A stretch of 39,715 nt of DNA from contig CANQSO010000007.1 in assembly GCA_947626535.1 (NCBI GenBank), positions 1 to 39,715 of the forward strand, in the 5' to 3' direction. Source of the DNA: an uncultured Bacilli bacterium. GTDB lineage: Bacteria; Bacillota_I; Bacilli_A; RF39; UBA660. Shown here piece after piece: positions 16,090-23,500 of this stretch; position 1 is the stretch's first letter; each line of letters starts with the position of its first letter. Below the pieces are notes generated by a model. It saw nothing but the letters and a program-made list of their open reading frames with translations. It searched no databases and was not told the DNA's origin. The position numbers were made by a program, and so were the translations under genes.

Positions 16090-17636
16090 AAGATATAATT
16101 AAATTTTTAGATACTTATTATGAAGATGCTTTAAAACTTGTAAGTGACTTTGATATAACTAAAAGTCAAAAATGGAATCCAAGAGATTATCTAAATGAAT
16201 TATATGTTCAATTAGGTCATGTTTATAATGTTTTATTTTCTAATGATAATGTTAATGAAAATAAGAGAATAATAGATAATTTAGGAGATGAACTGTCAGA
16301 TGTTTTGCTTCAATTGATTAATTTAGCTAGAGTGTTAAATGTTGATATGTATGGTATTAAAGAATATGAAGATTATAAATATGATGACATTAATGGTTTA
16401 ACAATTCTTTTAGGCCAATTAACAGAAGCAGTAATGGAAATTTATGAATGTCGATTTAAAAAAAGTCGAGCAAATTTTAATACCAGTTATGATTTTGTTA
16501 AAGATAGATTATATAAATTGTTTATTATAACTTATCAAATATCAAAAAAATATAAATTAAATATGATTAAAGAATTTGGTGAAATGCTTAAAGATGCTAA
16601 TGGCTTTTTAGATAGATTTAGAAAAGGCAATAATAATAAGATAGAATTTATTGATATTTTTGATAAAAATGGAAATCTTTTAGGTTATTGTGAAAAAGAA
16701 CAAGCACATAAATTGGGATATTGGCATAAAGTATTTGGGTGTTTAATTTATAATAATAAAAGCAATAAAGTATTTTTACAACTTAAAAATCCTAACCATA
16801 ATAAAGTTAATAAAAAGCCACTTTTTGAAATTACAGCAGGAGGACATTTATTATCTGGAGAAACACTAAAAAATGGAATAAGAGAGATAAAAGAAGAAAC
16901 AGGTTTAGATATTGAATATAACAAATTAACATTTTTAGAAGAAAGAATGTGTAATAAAGTTGTTTCAAAAAATTATAAAATTAAAGAATTTCAATATTAT
17001 TATATGGTTAATATGGATATTGATGTAACTGCCTTTAAAGATTTTGATAAAGAAGAAGTTATTGGGTTTATTGAAGTTGATATTAATAGTTTAATAAAAT
17101 TGTTAAATAAAAAATTAAAAAGAATAAAAGTGAAAAGAGAAGATGGTTCTGTTATTAATGTAAGTTTAGAAGATTTAGATAAAGCATTTATTGATAATGG
17201 GTTATATTTATCATTGCTAACTAAATTGAATATAAAAAAGGGGGTAAAATTAATGAATAATAGAATTAAAAAACTATATAAATACACTAATAAGCAAAAG
17301 AAGAAAAATCCTAATATGTATTATTTTGATGATGGTAGTGTGTGTGAATCTAAAGATTATGAAAAAGATGGCATGAAATATTCGGTAATCAAAGTTAATA
17401 CAGACCTTAATACATCTAATTATTTAGTTTATTTACTTGTAATTGCTAAAAATAAATCTATTCCTCAATTGTTATTAAAGAGTTTTAAAACAGATAGAGG
17501 AACAGAAAAATATTTTAATGAACTATGTTCTTTAATAGAAAAAAATACTAATCAAGATATTATTGAAAAGTGTTATGATAAAGCAATTGGAAATACTAAA
17601 AACTCTTTAAAATTTAAGAATAGATTATTTGGTTAA
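16086..17636 (+). CDS. MazG-like plus Nudix hydrolase fusion protein
   Basis: This 516-aa protein has three parts. Residues 1-180 contain two MazG-like helical units, with acidic motifs at 66-88 (LGDELSDVLLQLINLARVL) and near 110-126 (LTEAVMEIYE); such folds hydrolyse nucleoside triphosphates. Residues about 185-335 form a Nudix domain with the box at 252-275 (GGHLLSGETLKNGIREIKEE), one residue shorter than the canonical spacing but still with the RE..EE metal ligands. Residues 390-516 are a basic region of unknown function. An internal ribosome binding site and ATG at 17253 could produce this last part alone. It is translationally coupled to the radical SAM gene, so the pair probably acts on one nucleotide-type substrate. 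A housekeeping nucleotide-cleaning role is the alternative. Confidence 0.8.
   Translation: MKDIIKFLDTYYEDALKLVSDFDITKSQKWNPRDYLNELYVQLGHVYNVLFSNDNVNENKRIIDNLGDELSDVLLQLINLARVLNVDMYGIKEYEDYKYDDINGLTILLGQLTEAVMEIYECRFKKSRANFNTSYDFVKDRLYKLFIITYQISKKYKLNMIKEFGEMLKDANGFLDRFRKGNNNKIEFIDIFDKNGNLLGYCEKEQAHKLGYWHKVFGCLIYNNKSNKVFLQLKNPNHNKVNKKPLFEITAGGHLLSGETLKNGIREIKEETGLDIEYNKLTFLEERMCNKVVSKNYKIKEFQYYYMVNMDIDVTAFKDFDKEEVIGFIEVDINSLIKLLNKKLKRIKVKREDGSVINVSLEDLDKAFIDNGLYLSLLTKLNIKKGVKLMNNRIKKLYKYTNKQKKKNPNMYYFDDGSVCESKDYEKDGMKYSVIKVNTDLNTSNYLVYLLVIAKNKSIPQLLLKSFKTDRGTEKYFNELCSLIEKNTNQDIIEKCYDKAIGNTKNSLKFKNRLFG
17235..17255 (+). promoter_or_regulatory. Internal ribosome binding site and in-frame start
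   Basis: AAAAAGGGGG (17235-17244) lies eight bases before ATG 17253, in frame with the MazG/Nudix gene. Initiation here would give a separate 127-aa basic protein. The spacing and strength equal the best starts in the window. Confidence 0.55.
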
Positions 17637-17640
17637 ATAA

Positions 17641-17688
17641 AGTATCAGATTAAGTATAAGAGTAAGTATCAGTTTTAGTATCAGATTT
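17641..17688. repeat. Four tandem 12-bp repeats (AGTATCAG-type)
   Basis: Units beginning at 17641, 17653, 17665 and 17677 share AGTAT(C/A)AG with exact 12-bp spacing; a weaker fifth AGTATAA starts at 17694. They begin a few bases after the stop of the MazG/Nudix gene. They could be a decayed coding repeat or an iteron-like protein-binding array. Confidence 0.65.
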
Positions 17689-17728
17689 TTGATAGTATAA
17701 ATATAAGAAATATATGATATACTTGGTT

Positions 17729-17763
17729 AAATAGGACAAATTATGAAAAAGTCCTATTTTTTT
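17729..17763 (+). terminator. Terminator of the radical SAM/Nudix operon
   Basis: AAATAGGAC and GTCCTATTT pair over 9 bp around a 13-base loop, followed by a T-run. Confidence 0.8.
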
Positions 17764-17774
17764 ACTCTACCAAC

Positions 17775-17806
17775 TGCAAAATTGCAATTTAAAATGCAAA
17801 ATTGCA
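17775..17806. promoter_or_regulatory. Paired palindromic operators at the head of the conjugative region
   Basis: Two perfect TGCAAAATTGCA palindromes (17775-17786 and 17795-17806) have centres 20 bp apart. The second ends ten bases before a TTGACA -35 box, nearly as in the LysR promoter. Confidence 0.75.
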
Positions 17807-17816
17807 GTTATGCCCC

Positions 17817-17844
17817 TTGACATTTTTGCAAAAAGTTGTAAGAT
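17817..17844 (+). promoter_or_regulatory. First promoter of the conjugative region
   Basis: TTGACA (17817-17822), a 16-base spacer and TAAGAT (17839-17844). The spacer holds a further palindrome, TTTTTGCAAAAA (17823-17834), which could be a repressor site. Confidence 0.65.
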
Positions 17845-17885
17845 AAACAACAATTATTTATAATTTATTTGTAAATATGTTGGGG

Positions 17886-17956
17886 GTTCTAGTGATTAAG
17901 CAGAAGAAATTAAATTTACAAGAGAAATTACTAGAACTCAAGTAGTTTCTCTTTTT
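17886..17956 (+). promoter_or_regulatory. Attenuator with alternative hairpins
   Basis: Two mutually exclusive stems are visible. One pairs GTTCTAGTGATT (17886-17897) with AATTACTAGAAC (17926-17937) and hides the start of a leader peptide. The other pairs AGAGAAATTACT (17921-17932) with AGTAGTTTCTCT (17941-17952) and is followed by T-rich sequence, forming a terminator. They share 17926-17932. The leader peptide ends inside the terminator's right arm, so ribosome position could choose between them. Confidence 0.75.
17892..17945 (+). CDS. Leader peptide of the attenuator (17 aa)
   Basis: A GTG start lies five bases after GGGGG and encodes MIKQKKLNLQEKLLELK, ending with TAG inside the terminator stem. 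Lysine and leucine make up most of the peptide, so charged tRNA supply for those residues could control ribosome speed. Its sequence is probably regulatory rather than functional as a peptide. The layout recalls the leader-ORF attenuation described for Tn916-type elements, by analogy only. Confidence 0.65.
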   Translation: MIKQKKLNLQEKLLELK

Positions 17957-17976
17957 AATTTATAAGGGGGTGAAAA

Positions 17977-18456
17977 TTGCTAATGCGTGTAGAGTTTAAG
18001 AAAAAGTATCTTGATGAATATAATCTTAAAACAATAGTAAGAGCAGTTTATAATTTGTTTGATGATTATTACTACAAGGAAGCAGTAGCACAGGAATATT
18101 TAGAATCAATGGGAAAAAATAGATTTTCTAATGATAAAGAATATTCAAAGAATCAAAGAAAAGTTGATTCAACATATAAAACAGTAGAAAAAAGAGAGAA
18201 AGTAGTAAATTATCTCAAAGAATTTGATAGGAAGTTAGAACACTTATTAACAAGTTTAACTGATGATGAGATGACAATTTATAAGCATAGTATCTTAGCT
18301 AGAGAACAAGATAAAGTTGTTCGAGATAGAATCTGTAAGACAGATAAAACATATTACTTAATAAAGAAAAGTTGTTATGTTAAATTTGCTTTAAGATTTA
18401 GCTTAGTAGATGGATTTACAAAAGATGTATTTGAGACAATTAATCTTTATGATTAG
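17977..18456 (+). CDS. ArpU/sigma-like regulatory protein, paralogue 1
   Basis: This 159-aa helical, charged protein is the first gene after the attenuator. Its last third (LTDDEMTIYKHSIL... DKTYYLIKKSCYVKFALRF) aligns by eye with the paralogue at 18760, especially IKKSCYVK. It resembles the C-terminal helix-turn-helix of ArpU/sigma-70 region 4-type regulators, but the family call is tentative. The start is probably TTG 17977, six bases from AAGGGGG; ATG 17983 is possible. Position and promoter suggest an early regulator of element genes. Confidence 0.6.
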   Translation: MLMRVEFKKKYLDEYNLKTIVRAVYNLFDDYYYKEAVAQEYLESMGKNRFSNDKEYSKNQRKVDSTYKTVEKREKVVNYLKEFDRKLEHLLTSLTDDEMTIYKHSILAREQDKVVRDRICKTDKTYYLIKKSCYVKFALRFSLVDGFTKDVFETINLYD

Positions 18457-18621
18457 TTGTTTTTTAAATTGTCTAAAAAAATTTAAAATTTTTATTGAGC
18501 AAAATTTTAAAATACTACTTTTTATTAAAGTTTATTTTTTAATCTATACCGTATAAAATAAGGAAATTATAGAAAAATTACACAACTAAATTTAAAATAA
18601 AAATTGCGATAAAATTTGCTA
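18457..18621. other. AT-rich intergenic region without a gene
   Basis: This is very AT-rich sequence with imperfect AAAATTTTAAAA-type inverted repeats and a small palindrome TATACCGTATA near 18,545. I see no open frame with a ribosome binding site and no clear terminator for the preceding gene. Confidence 0.5.
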
Positions 18622-18650
18622 CTGACAAAGCAATATCAAGCTGTTAAAAT
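18622..18650 (+). promoter_or_regulatory. Promoter of the second regulator gene
   Basis: CTGACA (18622-18627), a 17-base spacer and TAAAAT (18645-18650) with a TG extended -10. CTGACA is also the -35 of the conjugation operon promoter at 19510. Confidence 0.65.
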
Positions 18651-18675
18651 GTAGTAAAATGGGATAAGTTTAAAG

Positions 18676-18700
18676 AAATGAGCTGTCTCATTTTTATTTT
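18676..18700 (+). terminator. Leader terminator 1
   Basis: AAATGAG and CTCATTT form a 7-bp stem with a CTGT loop, followed by T-rich sequence. It lies about 20 bases after the predicted transcription start, inside the leader of the second regulator gene. Confidence 0.7.
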
Positions 18701-18710
18701 CACTATTTTT

Positions 18711-18736
18711 AGGACAAAGTTTTTTGTTCTTTTTTT
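18711..18736 (+). terminator. Leader terminator 2
   Basis: AGGACAAA pairs with TTTGTTCT (one G-T wobble) around GTTT, followed by six T. It sits directly before the ribosome binding site, so two terminators in series separate this promoter from its gene. Confidence 0.7.
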
Positions 18737-18759
18737 GTACTTCAAAAGGAGATGGTTTT

Positions 18760-19209
18760 ATGCCGAAGATTAAAGAACCAAAGTTATATGCTAAGGAAGT
18801 TTTAGATGAATATGACTATCCACATTTAAGGACAGTTGTATTAGATTACTTTTCAAAGTATAGGGCATATAGTATAAAAGTAGAAGAAATATGTGATTCG
18901 TATAATTCGTCATTATCAAATGATACAATGGGAGTTTTTTCTTCTAATGTTAGTGATCCAACATCAAAAAGGGCTTTAAAGATTGTTGAATGTAAGGAAT
19001 ATCTTGATTCAATGAATAAGCAATTTAAGTCATTAAGATTAAGACTTACATCTGACGAGAAAGTAATATTCAATTATTCAATATTATCAAGGCATACTGA
19101 TGAAGAAATTGCAGAAAAACTATCTCTTGATAAAAGTAACATTTATATAAGAAAAAAAAGTTGTTATGTAAAAGTAGCAAAATATTTTCATATTGAAGTA
19201 TTTAATTAA
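18760..19209 (+). CDS. ArpU/sigma-like regulatory protein, paralogue 2
   Basis: This 149-aa protein starts at ATG 18760 with AAGGAG eight bases upstream; an upstream in-frame TTG at 18724 falls inside a terminator and is rejected. The C-terminal half matches the protein at 17977 (LTSDEKVIFNYSIL... DKSNIYIRKKSCYVKVAKYF), where 'DEEIAEKLSLDKSNIYIRKK' looks like a region-4-type helix-turn-helix. The N-terminal half differs between the two. It is probably a DNA-binding activator or sigma-like factor of the element. Its expression seems to require passing two leader terminators. Confidence 0.6.
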   Translation: MPKIKEPKLYAKEVLDEYDYPHLRTVVLDYFSKYRAYSIKVEEICDSYNSSLSNDTMGVFSSNVSDPTSKRALKIVECKEYLDSMNKQFKSLRLRLTSDEKVIFNYSILSRHTDEEIAEKLSLDKSNIYIRKKSCYVKVAKYFHIEVFN

Positions 19210-19260
19210 AGACAAAAATAGTGAAATGAAATAATTATATTTGGTTAGGAGGTGATGAAA

Positions 19261-19500
19261 GTGGCAGAGATGAAATTTTCGGTATCTGATGATTATAAAA
19301 AGGTAATTAATCAACGAGCAAGTAGTCTTAATATTTCAAATGCTGAATATTTTAGATTATTGGTTAATTTAGATATCTCATTAAATAGATATCAAATGTT
19401 AATTAAAAATGCTGATTATTTATACGAAAGAATTAACAGTTATCAACAAGCACTGGGTATGTATTCAACACCAATAGTAGATGTAGTAACGCATTTTTAA
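19261..19500 (+). CDS. Small RHH-like DNA-binding protein
   Basis: This 79-aa protein starts with GTG 19261, eight bases after AGGAGG; GTG 19252 overlaps the ribosome binding site and ATG 19255 is too close. The N-terminus (MKFSVSDDYKKVINQRASSL then SNAEYFRLLVNLDI) fits a strand-helix-helix, ribbon-helix-helix pattern like CopG/Arc proteins, and the rest is helical. It stands just before the promoter of the conjugation operon, so a role as its repressor or as a DNA-partitioning factor is plausible. The family assignment is from pattern only. Confidence 0.55.
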   Translation: MAEMKFSVSDDYKKVINQRASSLNISNAEYFRLLVNLDISLNRYQMLIKNADYLYERINSYQQALGMYSTPIVDVVTHF

Positions 19501-19509
19501 AAATAAATG

Positions 19510-19538
19510 CTGACAAGCATTTTAAATAGGTGTATAAT
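19510..19538 (+). promoter_or_regulatory. Promoter of the conjugation operon
   Basis: CTGACA (19510-19515), a 17-base spacer and a perfect TATAAT (19533-19538). The predicted start is near 19,545, giving a 5' leader of about 170 bases. Confidence 0.75.
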
Positions 19539-19555
19539 AATAGTACCAATAAAAG

Positions 19556-19613
19556 AGAAGAAACTTGTTCTTCTTAAAAGCTAACTTTTAATGTACTAGC
19601 AAATGGACTAGTA
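19556..19613 (+). ncRNA. Structured 5' leader with three consecutive hairpins
   Basis: Three short perfect hairpins follow each other: AGAAGAA/TTCTTCT (19556-19574), TAAAAG/CTTTTA (19575-19590) and TACTAG/CTAGTA (19594-19613). No T-run follows, so this is not a simple terminator. It may be a protein- or RNA-binding leader controlling the conjugation operon. No known riboswitch is recognised. Confidence 0.5.
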
Positions 19614-19715
19614 TAAACTATTTATAAAAATTTAAAATGAGCAAAAGGTCATGATTAAATTAAACAAGATTTTAAATGCAAAAACTATTTTAAGAAATGA
19701 AAGGATTGGAAGTAT

Positions 19716-20567
19716 ATGAAAAAATTTAAAATTGATATGAAGAAAGGAAATCTAAAGTATTTTGTAATGGGAGTAGTTATCTTACTAATTGTTGTAGCAG
19801 TAAGTTTTGGTATTTATCGGTCATTTGTAAAAGATGAAAGTGTTGAGGAAATTAATAATAATTATCTTCCTGTAAATGAAGAACAACAAGAAGATGAAAT
19901 AAAAGAAGATTCACAATCAAATGAAACGCAAGAAACCGAAAAAAAAGAAACCATAGATAATAAGCAAACTACAACTAATTCTAATGAAAATAGTCAAAGT
20001 AGTAATCAAACTTCAAATACAACAAATAGTCAAAATCAAACTTCAACACCAAAAACAAATACTAATTCATCATCAAGTTCAACCACTTCTACTAATACTC
20101 AAAAAAGTGAAGAAAAGAAAGAAGAAGTTAAAGAAAGTAAACCTGTTACTAAAGAAGAACCAAAAGTTGTTGAATCAAAAGAAAAAACTGAAACACCTAC
20201 ACCAACTGTTCCAAAAGCAAAAGTTACTTGTAGTGATGCAAATTCTAAATGGAAAGCATTTAAAAACGAATATCAAGTAAGTCATAAAGCAAAGATAACA
20301 TTAAATAGAGCAGATGGGGTTAATTACGGCACTAAAGCAAGTCACTATGGTTATGGTTATTTAATTGATACAATTGCGAGAAATTATTCAGATGATGAAT
20401 GTACGGTAGAATACTGGACAACAACCATTTTTGTTCCAACGACAACTTGTGGCGAAAATGACGACATTCACATAAAAGAATTTATCTTGCCATATACGGA
20501 AAATTTTATTTCAATTTTTGATTATTTGAATAATCTTGGATATGATTGTCACGATCGAAGTTTATAA
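19716..20567 (+). CDS. Membrane-anchored protein with Cys-containing extracellular domain
   Basis: This 283-aa protein begins with a basic N-terminus and one membrane helix (about 15-38). A low-complexity Ser/Thr/Asn/Gln/Glu/Lys linker runs to about 165. The C-terminal domain of about 115 residues has four cysteines (VTCSD, DECTV, TTCGE, YDCHD), which could form two disulphides outside the cell. I recognise no family. It is the first gene of the conjugation operon, directly before a surface adhesin. It may span the wall as part of the mating channel or help mating contact. Confidence 0.6.
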   Translation: MKKFKIDMKKGNLKYFVMGVVILLIVVAVSFGIYRSFVKDESVEEINNNYLPVNEEQQEDEIKEDSQSNETQETEKKETIDNKQTTTNSNENSQSSNQTSNTTNSQNQTSTPKTNTNSSSSSTTSTNTQKSEEKKEEVKESKPVTKEEPKVVESKEKTETPTPTVPKAKVTCSDANSKWKAFKNEYQVSHKAKITLNRADGVNYGTKASHYGYGYLIDTIARNYSDDECTVEYWTTTIFVPTTTCGENDDIHIKEFILPYTENFISIFDYLNNLGYDCHDRSL

Positions 20568-20591
20568 AATTAAATTGAAGGGGGAAAAGAA

Positions 20592-23500
20592 ATGAAATTA
20601 AAGAAAAATAAATTTTTAAAACATGGACTTTTTTTAACAATGTTAATTGGACTTATGGTAAGTCCTTTTTCTTTTGGTAAAAAAAGTGTTAATGCTCAAA
20701 CATATACAGACACAATTACCGAACATGGACAAGACACGGAAGATTATGTCTTTTATCGGCATTTAACAACACCATCACTAGCAAAATCACATTTAATTAC
20801 AGTAATTAAAAGGGATAGTGATGGACATTTTGTATATTGTATTCAACCAGGTAGTCAAATTATCTCTGGAGTGCAGTATACTGGCTATACTAGTGATTAT
20901 GCTGTAATTACTAGTATGACACCAGAACAATGGAAGCGAGTTCAATTACTTGCTTACTATGGTTATATGTATAAAGATAATGAAGTAGACCATACTTCTT
21001 TAAAGTGGTATTCAATTACTCAATTTATGATATGGAACAGTGTCCCAAGAGAATATGAAATATATTTTTCATCTGATTTAGGAAATCACAGAATTGAAAA
21101 ATATACAAATGAAATTGCAGAAATGGAAAGACTATTAGCAAAACACTCCATGGCAGTAAGTTTTAATGGAAAAACTGTTAATTTAGCAAAAGGTGAAACA
21201 AAAACTTTAACCGATTCTAATGGAGTTTTAAAAGAATATACAGTTGAATCAACTGATAATGTAGATGCGAAAATTTCTGGAAATACCTTAACATTGACAG
21301 CTAAAAATGATGGTGCATATAAAGTTGAATTATCAAGAAAAGATAAAAAATATAATACACCACCAATTGCTTATATAAGTTCAGAAAGCCAAAATGTTGT
21401 TATGGTTGGAAGTTTTGATCCAATTTTAAATACAGTAAAAGGAACTACTAAATCTGGTTCTATAAACTTAAAAAAATATGATTCAATAACTAAATCATGC
21501 AAATCTCCAGAAGGGGCTAGTTTAAATGGAACAACTTTTAAATTATATAAAGAAGATAACACATTTATTCAAGATTTAGTAGTTGATTCAAGTTGTAATG
21601 CTAATGCTTTAAATTTAGGAATAGGAAGATATTATTTAAAAGAATCAAAAGCAGGAAAATATTATGAAGTAGATAGTGAAAAGCATTATTTTAATATAAC
21701 AGCTGATTCATTAAATGCTAGTCTTACTCTTTATAATACTCCAATGTTAGGACAAGTAAGTATTAAAAAATTTGATTCTAAAACCAATAGTTGTAATTCA
21801 CAAGGTTCAGCAACCTTAGTTGGAGCAGTTTATGGTATTTACAAATTAGATGGAACACTAGTAAGTAAATTAACAATTGGAAATAATTGTACTTCAACAA
21901 GTGAAAAAAACTTGCCTATTGCAAAATATTATATTAAAGAAATTACAGCTCCAAAAGGATATAAGTTAGACGAAACAACGCATCCATTTGAAATTAGTGA
22001 ACAAAATTATAAAGCAACAGTAAACTTAACTTTAACTGATGAAGTTTATACATCAAATTTAGTAATTAATAAAACATATTTAACCGAAAATGGAGTTAAA
22101 GCTGAAGTAGGAGCTAAATTCGACATTATCTCAAAAACAACAAATAAAGTAGTAGCAACTATTACAATTGGTGATTCTGCAACAGGTGAAGTAAAATTAC
22201 CATTCGATAACTATATCATTCGTCAAACTAAAGGAATGAGTGGTTATAAAAAATCTGATGATATTGATTTTACGGTTAATGAAAAATCAAAAGATAAAGA
22301 ATATATTACTTTAATGAATGAACCTTATGTTGCTAGAGTAAAAGTAAAGAAAGTTGATACAGATGGAAATGCAATACCTATGAGTGGCATTAAATTTAAA
22401 ATTTTTGATATTACAAATAATAAATATGTATGTCAAACAATTGCTTATCCTAATCAAATGACTATCTGTGAATTTGAAACTAATGAAAATGGTGAATTTA
22501 TAACACCTAAAGAATTATATCCTGGAAAATATCGATTAGAAGAAGTAGACCAACTTATAGATGGCTATTTATGGAATAGTGAGGGTATTGAATTTACAAT
22601 AGATGAACATTCTAAAATAATTAAAGATAAAGACTTAGGAGAAATTTTAAGTTTAACTTTTGAAAATCAAGAAGTTAAAGGAAAATTAGAAATTCAAAAA
22701 ATTGGTGAAAAAGTTGTAATTAAAGATGGCAACTTTACCTATGTTGAAGCACCACTTCCAAATATTACATTTGGTTTATATGATGAAAGTGGAAATTTAA
22801 TTGGTAAATATAAAACTGATGAAAATGGATATTTAAAAGTAGAAAATTTAAAACTTGGGAAATACTCTTTAAAAGAACTTGAAACAGTAGATGGCTATAT
22901 TTTAGATGAAAATGTATATGAATTTGAACTTAAATATCAAGATCAATATACACCAATCGTTACAAAGTCATACATATTAAGTAATTATCTAAAAAAATCT
23001 AATTTAGAATTTACTAAAAGTGATTTAGCTACAAGTGATGGAATAAAAGATACTAAGATAGAAATTTATCATTTAAAAGATGATGGTGAATCTGAATTAA
23101 TTTTTACAGGTTTAACTGATGAAAACGGTAAGATAACTATTACTGATTTATTTGTAGGAAAATTCTATATTCTTGAAAGTGAAGCAGCAACAGGATACCT
23201 ATTAAGTGATGAAAAAGTTTATTTTGAAATTAAAGAAAATGGTGAAATTGTTAAAGCTGAAATGAAAAACCAAAAAATTACTGGAAGTTTAGAATTTTCT
23301 AAAGAAGATTTTTCCACAGATGAACCTATTCCAAATACGGAAATTGAAATTTATGATGCTAATACAGATGAATTAATTTATACGGGTAAAACTAGCGAAG
23401 AAGGAAAAATTGTAATTAGTGAAATCCCATATGGAGATTATTATATTTTAGAAAAAAATGCACCAATTCCCTATGCATTAAATGCTGAAAAAATGTATTT

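Noticed and set aside
17641-17700. 12-bp repeats as a CRISPR array
   Set aside because: Units are too short, have no unique spacers, and no cas gene is present.
18724-18759. TTG 18724 as start of the second sigma-like regulator
   Set aside because: It lies inside an intrinsic terminator; ATG 18760 has a proper ribosome binding site.
19984-20280. 98-codon Lys/Leu/Gln-rich frame
   Set aside because: It is a frame shadow of the low-complexity linker in the gene at 19716.
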